The notes: generated from the sequence alone by a model not told the origin. A stretch of 16,868 bases of DNA from an uncultured Selenomonadales bacterium (GCA_905200615.1 CAJKLB010000044.1:1-16868); one strand, 5' to 3'. Counted from the stretch's first letter, positions 6,752 through 14,390 are shown. Numbers and translations: made by a program.

Positions 6752-7848
6752 AGGATCACCTCATGACCGGAAGCGGCGGATTCATAGATCGCGTCAAGAA
6801 TTTTCATTACCCAAATACCGTCTTCGGCGGTAGCTTTGCAGGGAGTGCCGTTCAGGGCGCAGTCGGCGAAATGCCGCATTTCATCGGTAAACATATCGGA
6901 AGATTGATTATCGGAGAGAATCGGAGTAACATCGGCAAGCCGATTGTTGACTACGGTATAGAATTTCGGGGAAGAACCTAATACAAGTCCCCCTTTTGTT
7001 CCGTAAATTTCTTTTCGGCTTTCGTTTTCACCGTTAAGGGAATAACTGGTTTCCAGCAGCGTAACGGCGCCGTTATCATAACGGATCAGTGCCGTGCCGA
7101 AATCTTCCACATCGCATATGCCAGTGTCAAATTTACTCTTGCGCGGAGACCAGCCAACTTTATTTTTCAATTCCGGACGGAACCCGATCCTATCGGAAGT
7201 TACTGCATAAACGGAAACAGGTTTCGGCCGCCCCATAAGAAGCCGTGTTTGGTCAATTACATGCACGCCTAAATCAATTACCGGGCCGCCGCCGGAGCGG
7301 GCTTTATCGCAGAACCATCCGCCGGGCGCGCCGTGACGGCGCAGATAAATAGCTTTTGAATAATAGATATCTCCCATATCTTTGGCAAAATCAAGAGCCA
7401 ATTCGGTTTCTTCGGAAAAACGCAGAACAAAGCCGATCATCAGCAATTTTCCGGCTTTGTCGGCAGCCTCTTTCATGGCAATCGCCTGTTTTGCGTTATA
7501 AGCCATTGGCTTTTCGCATAATACATGCAGTCCATGTTCTAAAGCGTAGATAGCGCATTGCGCATGGTTGCAATTCCATACACAAATATCTACGGCGTCC
7601 AGCTCTTCATGCCGAATCATTTCTTCAATACCGGAATAGGTCTTTGAAATCGAATAAGTATCTGCCGTAAGCTTAAGGCGTTCTTCATCAATATCACAGG
7701 CGGCGATAATTTCTACTTCAGGAATATTCTGATAGGCGTTTAAATGAATGTTGGAGATGTTTCCTGCGCCTACAATTCCGATACGCAGCTTTTTTCCTGA
7801 ATAGATTTTTGCTTCTTTGTATTCTTGTTGAGTAGGTTCATGGCTCAT
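6748..7848 (-). CDS. Gfo/Idh/MocA-family oxidoreductase (His-type active site, operon gene 2)
   Basis: This 366-residue NAD(P)-dependent oxidoreductase has the Rossmann loop GIVGAGNIS (24-32), C112-E-K-P114 and, in the C-terminal domain, GGGPVIDLGVHVIDQ (186-200). D192 and H196 sit at the positions of the catalytic Asp and His of inositol dehydrogenase. RRHGAPGGWFCDKARSGGG precedes that motif, a typical substrate-loop arrangement. The ATG has GGAGGG about eight bases upstream, inside the end of the preceding gene, with a one-base gap between the two genes. It probably forms a keto-sugar for the two TIM-barrel enzymes that flank it. It differs from the oxidoreductase at 3103-4257 in length, N-terminus and active-site residue, suggesting a separate substrate or the opposite redox direction. 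Confidence 0.9.
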   Translation of the reverse strand: MSHEPTQQEYKEAKIYSGKKLRIGIVGAGNISNIHLNAYQNIPEVEIIAACDIDEERLKLTADTYSISKTYSGIEEMIRHEELDAVDICVWNCNHAQCAIYALEHGLHVLCEKPMAYNAKQAIAMKEAADKAGKLLMIGFVLRFSEETELALDFAKDMGDIYYSKAIYLRRHGAPGGWFCDKARSGGGPVIDLGVHVIDQTRLLMGRPKPVSVYAVTSDRIGFRPELKNKVGWSPRKSKFDTGICDVEDFGTALIRYDNGAVTLLETSYSLNGENESRKEIYGTKGGLVLGSSPKFYTVVNNRLADVTPILSDNQSSDMFTDEMRHFADCALNGTPCKATAEDGIWVMKILDAIYESAASGHEVIL

Positions 7849-7849
7849 T

Positions 7850-8704
7850 TTATTTTCCCTCCAATTTCTTCAAAAACTCAAATGCAGTCTGAATATCTTT
7901 TAAAGGCTGCTCGCCGGTTTCTCTTTCAATGGTCAAAAAACCGCGATAGCCTATTTCCTCTAAGGCCTGCATATATTCAACAAAGGGAACATTCCCTTCG
8001 CCTAAAGGCATTTCCTGATAAAACCGTTTGCCGTTATATTCCTCGGGAACGGGATGCACTGCTTGATAAAGGTATTCCGGATCGCCGTCAAGAAGTTTGA
8101 TACCGTCTTTTGCGTGGGTATGTACGATATAGTCTTTTAAAATATGTACGGCATTTACAGGATCATCACCGGTTACCATTACAAGATTTGCCGGATCAAG
8201 ATTTACGCGTACGCCGCCGGAAGAAAGCGTATCTAAAAAATCTTTTAAAACAATCGCCCGTTCGGGACCGGTTTCCACAGCAAAGTAAGAGCCGATGCTC
8301 GCCGCGTATTCGGAAAGCGCAAAACAGGCTTCCTGCATGATCGCATAGCGAGGGTGGCTTTTATCTTCCGGTACTACGCCGATATGGGTAGTTACAATAT
8401 CGGTTTCCAAATCCTTTGCAAGATCTAAAATCCGCTTGGATTTTTCAATCAGTTCTGGATTACGCTCCGCGTTGCCGAAACCGATGCCCAAATCACCGCA
8501 AAGAGCTGAAAATATCATCCCGTGATCTTTTACTTTTTTTAAAAGTTCTTTTCGATCCTTCGCGGAAAGATTTTCAGGCGCGTGAGATCCGCTGGTAGCA
8601 TACATTTGGATACCGTTTGCGCCCAGCTTTGCGGCAGCAAGAATTGCTTCGTCTGTAGGCAGGCAAAAAGATTCCAGAATAACACCGATAGGAAATGAAT
8701 ACAT
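7850..8704 (-). CDS. Sugar phosphate isomerase/epimerase-like TIM-barrel protein (operon gene 1)
   Basis: This 284-residue TIM-barrel protein of the xylose-isomerase-like superfamily shows metal-ligand candidates E144 in AVETGPE, D170 in NLDPANL, H197 in HTHAKD and E260 in LTIERETG, all in the usual order. MPLGEGNVPF (232-241) is the conserved loop near the C-terminal barrel strands. It has no signal peptide. It is the first gene of the four-gene minus operon. The start ATG has AAGGGG about seven bases upstream, and the leader from the predicted promoter is about 55 bases. The following oxidoreductase starts one base after its stop. Family and active metal site are well supported; which sugar it acts on is not. 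Confidence 0.88.
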   Translation of the reverse strand: MYSFPIGVILESFCLPTDEAILAAAKLGANGIQMYATSGSHAPENLSAKDRKELLKKVKDHGMIFSALCGDLGIGFGNAERNPELIEKSKRILDLAKDLETDIVTTHIGVVPEDKSHPRYAIMQEACFALSEYAASIGSYFAVETGPERAIVLKDFLDTLSSGGVRVNLDPANLVMVTGDDPVNAVHILKDYIVHTHAKDGIKLLDGDPEYLYQAVHPVPEEYNGKRFYQEMPLGEGNVPFVEYMQALEEIGYRGFLTIERETGEQPLKDIQTAFEFLKKLEGK

Positions 8705-8730
8705 AAAAAAACCCCTTAAAAACAGATTTA

Positions 8731-8748
8731 CGATGAAAAAGTTCGTCG
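8731..8748. promoter_or_regulatory. Imperfect inverted repeat in the operon leader
   Basis: On the plus strand CGATGAA, then AAAG, then TTCGTCG: seven-base arms with one mismatch, within the leader of the minus operon about 12-30 bases after its predicted start. It could be an operator or a weak RNA hairpin. Confidence 0.35.
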
Positions 8749-8766
8749 CATACTTTTTACTGTTTT

Positions 8767-8795
8767 ATTATAAAGCATTCTAAAAAAAATGACAA
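8767..8795 (-). promoter_or_regulatory. Near-consensus promoter of the four-gene operon
   Basis: Minus strand -35 TTGTCA (8795 to 8790), 17-base spacer, -10 TATAAT (8772 to 8767). The start would be near 8760. A perfect inverted repeat, CAATATT-T-AATATTG (8793-8807), overlaps the -35. Confidence 0.8.
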
Positions 8796-8881
8796 TATTT
8801 AATATTGCTATGTTATAAAAAAATATTGCTCATTTTTTTATATTTTCAGAAAAACAGAAAATGAAAACATAAAATATTGCT
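8790..8881 (-). promoter_or_regulatory. Three AGCAATATT-N9-CA direct repeats, candidate activator sites
   Basis: On the minus strand AGCAATATT-N9-CA occurs three times: 8809 to 8790, 8830 to 8811 and 8881 to 8862. The first two start exactly 21 bases apart and lie directly upstream of, and just into, the -35. The third is 51 bases further. Two half-motifs per site about one turn apart and a 21-base repeat is the layout of AraC-type activator sites. Which regulator binds is unknown. Confidence 0.6.
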
Positions 8882-8968
8882 GAATATATAAAAAGTTGTA
8901 TATACAAAAATCTATACTGTCTTGTTTTTTGAATTCTTTTTTAAAAGCGTATAAAAAAATATTATTTC

Positions 8969-8997
8969 TTGACATGACTATAGGAAAATGCTATACT
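8969..8997 (+). promoter_or_regulatory. Consensus promoter of the membrane protein gene
   Basis: -35 TTGACA (8969-8974), 17-base spacer, -10 TATACT (8992-8997). The start would be near 9004, with a leader of about 57 bases ending in GAGGT before the ATG. Confidence 0.82.
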
Positions 8998-9060
8998 GTT
9001 TTCATCGATAAGGAAATGATTTTGCTGATATGTATAATAATAAAGTAGTAGAGGTGTTTT

Positions 9061-9675
9061 ATGGGTACTGTAAATAAGAGAAACATTGATAAAAACAGTC
9101 CGCAATATATTGTTTCACAATATAAGACGGCTAGGGCAAATTTATTATTGGCTATTATTTTTACACTTGTAAATATCGTATTATTTTTCGCCCAAACAGG
9201 AAATTATTTTCTTTTTTCGGCAACGATTCCTTATGCTTTGGTGATTAATTCTCTTGTTTTAGGGGGAGTTGCCGTTGTCGCGGCATTGCTTATTCTGGTG
9301 GTATATTTGCTTTGTTACCTTTTTTCTAAAAAAAGTTACGGATGGATGATAGCGGCTCTTGTGCTTTTTAGTTTGGATACTCTTGCGCTTCTTTATTTTG
9401 CATTTAGCGGGGACTCTTTTGCAGATTATATTTTGGATATTGTTTTCCATGCTTATGTACTGTTCTTTTTGATTCTGGGAGTGCGTTACGGCAGAAAATA
9501 TCCGGCGGCGGAGCAAGAGATTCTTGCTGCGGCTGCGCAACAGGTACCTTATTCGGCGGAAAGTTCCGAGACAGAGCATTTTCAGCCGGATAGTTCGGCC
9601 GAAAATACAGAACAAAACTGTAGGGATGATTCCGATATCGTTGAAAAAGCAAAAAATGAAGAATCGCATTATTAA
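9061..9675 (+). CDS. Four-helix integral membrane protein of unknown function
   Basis: The protein has 204 residues and four predicted membrane helices (about 27-45, 66-88, 93-115 and 122-143). A short basic N-terminus lies before the first helix. The tail of some 60 residues is acidic and rich in Ser, Glu and Gln (from about 146) and looks disordered. The N-terminal pattern NSPQYIVSQYKTARANLLL resembles unnamed membrane proteins I recall from other Clostridia, but I know of no assigned function and no catalytic motif is visible. The start ATG has GAGGT six bases upstream. The gene stands alone, with its own consensus promoter and a terminator about 95 bases after the stop, so nothing ties it to the sugar operons. 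Confidence 0.8.
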   Translation: MGTVNKRNIDKNSPQYIVSQYKTARANLLLAIIFTLVNIVLFFAQTGNYFLFSATIPYALVINSLVLGGVAVVAALLILVVYLLCYLFSKKSYGWMIAALVLFSLDTLALLYFAFSGDSFADYILDIVFHAYVLFFLILGVRYGRKYPAAEQEILAAAAQQVPYSAESSETEHFQPDSSAENTEQNCRDDSDIVEKAKNEESHY

Positions 9676-9771
9676 AATATAAGAATTTTTAAACAGGGTG
9701 AATATATTGCGCATCAAGCGCATGTTCCCGTGAGAAAATCCAAGAATTTCGGGCTATAGCCTGTCACATAA

Positions 9772-9806
9772 CCTTGAATTTCAAGCGAAATTCAGGGCTT
9801 TTTTTT
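9772..9806 (+). terminator. Rho-independent terminator after the membrane protein gene
   Basis: CCTTGAATTTC (9772-9782) pairs along all 11 positions (one G-U) with GAAATTCAGGG (9787-9797) across the loop AAGC. C and eight T follow. A self-complementary GGCTATAGCC lies upstream at 9742-9751. Confidence 0.92.
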
Positions 9807-10307
9807 GCCGAACAACAGATATGGGTCAAAAAATTGCATAGGCGAGATCTTTTCCACTTATGTACTGACTGCTCTTTTGAGGTCCGTTGCGGCAAACTGA
9901 ATATCACTTTTATCATTGATGTTATTATACATTTTTTTTAAAAATCTCTGTTAACACTGGAACTTTTCCGGAAAATGAGAACTCGGCTGGGGGATGTTCA
10001 TAAAAAGTTTCTCGAATCATATTGTTTGAACGATCATTTTTCAAAATTACAATTAGAGCGGAAAAAATCATAAAATTATAGAGCATGATTAACGCTGATT
10101 TTGTTTCTGTAAGAAAAAACAGATCAAAGAACAATTATGGAATCATAAAAATTTTTTTGTTGACAGGATAAGCATGTTATTTATGCAGATCGTTATTTTA
10201 CTGACATTAAATGACATGTAAAGTAATAATAAAGAAAATATTTTCCGTTAAAATGAACAGGCATGTAAAAAGAACTAATGATAAAACCGGAAAAATAATG
10301 ATAATTT
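9807..10307. other. 500-base stretch without a convincing gene
   Basis: The stretch is AT-rich. It contains an isolated TTGACA at 10160-10165 with no good -10, an imperfect repeat GCAT-N7-ATGC, and a TGACAT pair near 10202-10220. On the minus strand a 69-codon frame (10134 to 9925) ends at an eight-A run. One base fewer there would join it to a further open stretch ending ATDLKRAVST. This could be a decayed gene, but no start signal or family was recognised. Confidence 0.45.
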
Positions 10308-11105
10308 CTATTGTAGATATTGTCTGAATTCGCCGGGAGAGCAGTATTCAAAACGTTTAAAAATACGGCAAAAATAGCTGGTATCATGAAAACCGGAACA
10401 TTGAGCGATTTCATTGACCGACAGTTTAGGAAAATCCGTAAGCAAATGTTTGGCATATTGAATTCGTAATTTTAAAAGATAATGAAACGGTGTAACAGAG
10501 TAAGCTTTTTTAAAATCACGGCAGAAGGTATATTTTTGCATTCCGCACAATTGGGCAAGTGTTTCAAGGGTGAGCGGCTGTGCAAAATTTTTTTCCATAT
10601 GGGCGATAGCTGGTGCTAAAGATTTTGCGTTTTGCCGGGTTTCTCTGTGTAACTGACTGAAAAAGCTTAATGCATACGTATACAACAGCTGTGAGAGTTC
10701 TAACTCTGCCGTATGGACGCTTGCGCGCTTTAGAAGTTCATAAAATCGATCAGTGACCGAAGAGCTGATTTTGGGAATAAAAAAGAAATCTTGAGTTTTA
10801 AAATATTGGTGCAGACACTCGCTTGCAACACCGTCATAAGTGATATATAAAGTGGTAAAAGGAGAAGAAATGCCGAAATATTCATGCGGAGTGTTTTTTT
10901 TAATAAAAAAAGCGTCTCCGGGCTGAACAAAAAATGTTTTTCCCTCGCACAAGACTTTTCCGCATCCGGCAGCTACAATGAATAGATGATGGTGTCTGTA
11001 TCCACCGGGACGGCAGCGCCTTTCTTGGTTAGGATTCATTCCGATGGAGGTCAAATAAATAGGTAAGGAGCATGTTTGCTCGTGAATAATCGGATAGACA
11101 TCCAT
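10308..11105 (-). CDS. AraC-family transcriptional regulator divergent from lacZ
   Basis: This 265-residue regulator has an N-terminal cupin-like sensing domain (about 25-85; YRHHHLFIVAAGCGK, then QPGDAFFIKKNTPHEY) and a C-terminal double helix-turn-helix (about 165-265). The latter includes LTLETLAQLCGMQKYTFCRDFKK, then LSVNEIAQCSGFHDTSYFCRIFKRF and SPGEFRQYL. The frame is open up to a TTG at 11141. I chose the ATG at 11105 because AGGAGG (11117 to 11112) lies six bases before it and no ribosome binding site serves the TTG. It is divergent from the beta-galactosidase gene, so it most likely activates lacZ in response to a galactoside or a product. Family and start are well supported; ligand and targets are inferred. 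Confidence 0.92.
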   Translation of the reverse strand: MDVYPIIHEQTCSLPIYLTSIGMNPNQERRCRPGGYRHHHLFIVAAGCGKVLCEGKTFFVQPGDAFFIKKNTPHEYFGISSPFTTLYITYDGVASECLHQYFKTQDFFFIPKISSSVTDRFYELLKRASVHTAELELSQLLYTYALSFFSQLHRETRQNAKSLAPAIAHMEKNFAQPLTLETLAQLCGMQKYTFCRDFKKAYSVTPFHYLLKLRIQYAKHLLTDFPKLSVNEIAQCSGFHDTSYFCRIFKRFEYCSPGEFRQYLQ

Positions 11106-11111
11106 AAAGAT

Positions 11112-11117
11112 CCTCCT
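11112..11117 (-). promoter_or_regulatory. Ribosome binding site that fixes the AraC start at 11105
   Basis: Consensus AGGAGG on the minus strand with a six-base spacer to ATG 11105. It lies inside the extra 12 codons of the longer TTG-initiated frame, which argues against that longer form. Confidence 0.85.
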
Positions 11118-11149
11118 TTGCAATATAGTTCTATTGGTCAAGATAATAC

Positions 11150-11220
11150 TATTTACAAAAACCTAAATAAAAGATATAGTATACTCAATTATTTACAATA
11201 TAATTATAAAATATTTAACA
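11150..11220 (+). promoter_or_regulatory. TATTTACAA repeats upstream of lacZ
   Basis: TATTTACAA occurs at 11150-11158 and 11190-11198, 40 bases apart. A related TATTTAACA is at 11212-11220, 22 bases further. The first overlaps the proposed -35. These may be regulator sites, but the AT-rich context makes chance repeats possible. Confidence 0.35.
11152..11180 (+). promoter_or_regulatory. Candidate lacZ promoter
   Basis: -35 TTTACA (11152-11157), 17-base spacer, -10 TATAGT (11175-11180). The start would be near 11187, with a leader of about 58 bases. A perfect palindrome AGTATACT (11179-11186) lies over the end of the -10 and the start site. Other TATAAT-like strings at 11199-11210 lack a -35. 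Confidence 0.5.
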
Positions 11221-11244
11221 TACAAGTCAAGGAGTTTCATAACA

Positions 11245-14200
11245 ATGAGTGTACTTCCACGATATTGGGACGATCCGCAAAAAATTCATATTAACGCGCT
11301 GCCGCCTAAGGCGTATTTGATTCCTTTTCAGGATCAAATGTCGGCAGAGAAAAATGAGCGTGAAACGTCAGCTTTTTTTACTCTGCTAAACGGGAATTGG
11401 AATTTTTCTTATTATGATTCTGTTTTGGATATCGAAGAGAGTTTCTGGAATCGGTCTATAGAAACAATGAATACGCTTCCTGTTCCCGGAATGTGGCAAA
11501 CTAATGGGTATGACAGCGCTGCGTATATTTCCAGTCCCTATCCGTTCCTTTTTGACCCCCCGAAAGTGCCGGAAAAAAATCCGGCGGGGGTTTATATTCA
11601 TGAATTTGATTTCTTCCCGGATGCACAAAAAAATTATACGATCGTTTTTGAGGGCGTGGATTCCTGTCTGTATTTGTGGTTAAACGGTTATTTTGTCGGG
11701 TATTCGGAAGTATCACACTGTGAAAGTGCGTTTGATATCACAAATTTTTTAAAAGCGGGAAAAAATCGCATAGCCGCGGTAGTGCTTAAATGGTGTACGG
11801 GAAGTTATTTTGAAGATCAAGATAAAATAAGAATGACGGGAATTTTCCGCGATGTATATCTTTTAGCTCGGGATCAAACGCACATTTTTGATCTTTTTCT
11901 TCGCCCGGTAGTAGAGGAAAGTTTACAAGAGGGGACGCTTTGGTGTGATGTTGCACTATCTGGCGGCGGTGCGCCTGTTGAAGTTCAGCTCTTTTCTCCT
12001 GAAAACAGAAAAATAGAAACGCAGAAAAAGTTTATTGACGAAAAAGGCAGCTTTGAAATAAAAATGAAAGAGCTTCATTTGTGGTCATCGGAGGAACCTG
12101 TGCTATATGGCTTGCTGATTCACTGTGGTGATGAGTTCTTTTATAAAAAAATCGGATTCAGGCGAGTGGAAGTTAAGGACGGAATCTTTTTTTTAAACGG
12201 GAAAAATATAAAACTTAAAGGCGTGAATCGTCATGATACACATCCTCAAAAAGGTTATGTAACAGATTTTGAACATATGCTGCGGGATGTGCGTTTGATG
12301 AAGGAAAATAATATCAATACGGTGCGAACTTCGCACTATCCGAATGATCCGCGATTTTATGAGCTTTGCGATCAATATGGCCTTTATGTTGTTTCAGAGG
12401 CCGATTTAGAAACGCACGGCAGCGTTTATGTTCAGGATCTTACTTATTTTGTCGATAATGAAACATATGAAGCCCATTGCATAGATCGTATTATGAGAAT
12501 GGTTGAAAGTTTAAAAAATAATTCTTCTATCCTCCTGTGGTCTTTGGGCAATGAATCCGGCTGGGGAAGAAATCACCGTAAGGCGTGTAGTTTGATACGT
12601 CAAAGAGATACAAGCCGATTGATTCATTGCGAAACGAATTCCGTGATGGTTGATTATAACGATAGAAAATGGCAGGAAAGTGAAAAGCCGTATTTGGATG
12701 TTTATTCCAATATGTATCCCAGTCTTGAACATATGAAAAAATATCTTTCTTCTTCGGATGGCCGTCCGTATTTCTTGTGTGAATACAGTCATGCAATGGG
12801 AAATTCCTGCGGCGACTTAGCGGATTATTGGGATTTCTTTTATCAAAATGATCGAGTAATGGGCGGCTGTGTTTGGGAGTGGTGCGAGCATACTATTGAG
12901 CTTATCAGCAAAGAAGGAAAAAGATATTACGGTTACGGCGGTGATTTCGGGGATCCGATTAATCTGTATAATTTTTGCGCCGACGGGATTACGTCCCCTG
13001 AGAGGAAACCCCGGTCAGCCTTGCTTGAACTGAAAAATGTATATGCCCCTGTAAAAATAGAGAGTGATGGGGAAAAAATAAAGATTATAAACCGTTATAG
13101 CTTTCTTTCTCTGGAACATTGCCGTTTTGTATGGAGTGTTCAACTAAACGGAAAAACCATAAAATCCGGAGAATTTCAGAGCAAGATCTCGGCGGGCGAG
13201 GAAACTTTTTTTTCTATTGCGTTGCCTGAGTTGATCGGTGAATGTTACTTAAATATTGAGGTGTTTGACGGAACCCACAGTATTTATTTATGGCAAAAAG
13301 AAATGAAGGCAAAAAAGAGTATTCTTCCTGTACCCAAAGGAGAAATACTGCATATAAAGGATCAGGGAGGAACAGTTTTGGTGTGGGGCAGAGAGTTTGC
13401 CTATGAAATCGATAAAACACAGCCTTCCGTAAAGAGGATTTGCTATGAAAATGAAATTTTAAAAGAACCGATGCGGCTTACGGCATGGCGGGCGCCTATA
13501 GATAATGACCGCAAGGTTGTTGCTGAATGGACTTCTTACAGTAAGGGAAATTATCGCTACCCTTATATGGATGTTAAAAATTTTGCTCTTAAAAATCAGA
13601 CCTCTGATTTTGTTACGTTTTCTTATGATTTTTCCTTTGGCGGTATGGGACAAAAACCGGCAATATACGGAAAAATGGAACTTTGTGTATATTCTTGCGG
13701 AATTTTATTCCTTAGACAAAACAGCGTACTGCGCAAATTGGATATTTGGCTGCCGCGCTATGGATATCTTTGGCCGCTGCGGGAAAATTATAAGAATATA
13801 AGCTATTTTGGGTTTGGCCCACAAGAGAGTTATATCGATAAACATCATGGAGCAAAAATGGGAGTATATGATACAACCGTGGAAAAAATGTTTGTTGATT
13901 ACACGAAACCTCAGGAGTGCGGCAGTGTATATCAAACTAAGTGGGCAACGCTTACAGATCAAAAAGAAAACGGTATTTTATTTGCGGCAAACGGCTTTTC
14001 ATTCCATGCGGGTGAATATACGCCGGATGAGCTCTTTGAAAAAAAGCATCCGTTTGAATTAGAAAAAGCGGGAAGCACGATTGCACATACGGATTATTTT
14101 ATGAGCGGAGTAGGATCCGCGGCCTGCGGACCGGAACTGAATCCGAAATATCGTTTGGAAGAGAGAATGATTTGTTTTGATTTGATGCTTTCTCCGATAA

Positions 14201-14262
14201 AAAAAGGGGAAGATCCTTTTGCCAAACTTGCTGTAGCCAATGGATTGCAGCAAAACAAATAA
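11245..14262 (+). CDS. lacZ: Beta-galactosidase, glycoside hydrolase family 2 (LacZ type)
   Basis: The 1005-residue enzyme hydrolyses terminal beta-galactosides such as lactose by a retaining mechanism. Its length matches the LacZ class (E. coli 1023). The order is a sugar-binding jelly roll (about 45-215), an Ig-like domain (to about 310), a catalytic TIM barrel (about 313-600), a second Ig-like domain and a C-terminal beta-galactosidase small domain (about 720-1000). Visible active-site residues are H330, H364, E389, acid/base E437 in SLGNESGWG and nucleophile E513 in LCEYSHAMGNS. At the position of E. coli W999 it has C961 (GVGSAACGP), a form I recall from many Bacillota GH2 enzymes. No signal peptide, so it should be cytosolic and need an importer, which is not in this window. 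AAGGAG lies 10 bases before the ATG. It is divergent from an AraC regulator and transcribed alone. Confidence 0.95.
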   Translation: MSVLPRYWDDPQKIHINALPPKAYLIPFQDQMSAEKNERETSAFFTLLNGNWNFSYYDSVLDIEESFWNRSIETMNTLPVPGMWQTNGYDSAAYISSPYPFLFDPPKVPEKNPAGVYIHEFDFFPDAQKNYTIVFEGVDSCLYLWLNGYFVGYSEVSHCESAFDITNFLKAGKNRIAAVVLKWCTGSYFEDQDKIRMTGIFRDVYLLARDQTHIFDLFLRPVVEESLQEGTLWCDVALSGGGAPVEVQLFSPENRKIETQKKFIDEKGSFEIKMKELHLWSSEEPVLYGLLIHCGDEFFYKKIGFRRVEVKDGIFFLNGKNIKLKGVNRHDTHPQKGYVTDFEHMLRDVRLMKENNINTVRTSHYPNDPRFYELCDQYGLYVVSEADLETHGSVYVQDLTYFVDNETYEAHCIDRIMRMVESLKNNSSILLWSLGNESGWGRNHRKACSLIRQRDTSRLIHCETNSVMVDYNDRKWQESEKPYLDVYSNMYPSLEHMKKYLSSSDGRPYFLCEYSHAMGNSCGDLADYWDFFYQNDRVMGGCVWEWCEHTIELISKEGKRYYGYGGDFGDPINLYNFCADGITSPERKPRSALLELKNVYAPVKIESDGEKIKIINRYSFLSLEHCRFVWSVQLNGKTIKSGEFQSKISAGEETFFSIALPELIGECYLNIEVFDGTHSIYLWQKEMKAKKSILPVPKGEILHIKDQGGTVLVWGREFAYEIDKTQPSVKRICYENEILKEPMRLTAWRAPIDNDRKVVAEWTSYSKGNYRYPYMDVKNFALKNQTSDFVTFSYDFSFGGMGQKPAIYGKMELCVYSCGILFLRQNSVLRKLDIWLPRYGYLWPLRENYKNISYFGFGPQESYIDKHHGAKMGVYDTTVEKMFVDYTKPQECGSVYQTKWATLTDQKENGILFAANGFSFHAGEYTPDELFEKKHPFELEKAGSTIAHTDYFMSGVGSAACGPELNPKYRLEERMICFDLMLSPIKKGEDPFAKLAVANGLQQNK

Positions 14263-14327
14263 AGGTTATCAAAATGCGGACGAATAGTTGGAATGTGAAT
14301 TCTATTGAGAGGAATCAGACATAATAT

Positions 14328-14363
14328 AAAAACAAGGAGCAGTGGATAACTCCTTGTTTTTTT
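14328..14363. terminator. Bidirectional rho-independent terminator between lacZ and the SDR gene
   Basis: A perfect 12-bp stem, AAAAACAAGGAG (14328-14339) with CTCCTTGTTTTT (14350-14361), across a 10-base loop. It has a T-run on the plus strand and a matching T-run on the minus strand, so it can end both the lacZ transcript and the convergent transcript from 14391-15386. Confidence 0.9.
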
Positions 14364-14390
14364 GCAATCTTGCCGGAAAAGTGAAATGTT

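Larger units (their letters stand above)
8705..9060. other. Divergent regulatory region between the minus operon and the membrane protein gene
   Basis: There is no gene in these 356 bases. The region is AT-rich and holds a minus-strand promoter at 8767-8795, a plus-strand promoter at 8969-8997, three AGCAATATT repeats on the minus strand, and an imperfect inverted repeat at 8731-8748. CTATACTGT occurs at 8912-8920 and again over the plus-strand -10 at 8991-8999; I could not pair the first copy with a -35. Confidence 0.7.

Noticed and set aside
9259..9723. 154-codon minus-strand ORF over the membrane protein gene
   Set aside because: Basic and low-complexity, antisense to a gene with a consensus promoter and ribosome binding site; no start signal.
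10160..10188. TTGACA at 10160-10165 as a promoter
   Set aside because: No acceptable -10 at 16-18 bases and no gene downstream on that strand.
11106..11141. Longer TTG-initiated start for the AraC gene
   Set aside because: The consensus AGGAGG lies inside this extension and serves the ATG at 11105; no ribosome binding site precedes the TTG.
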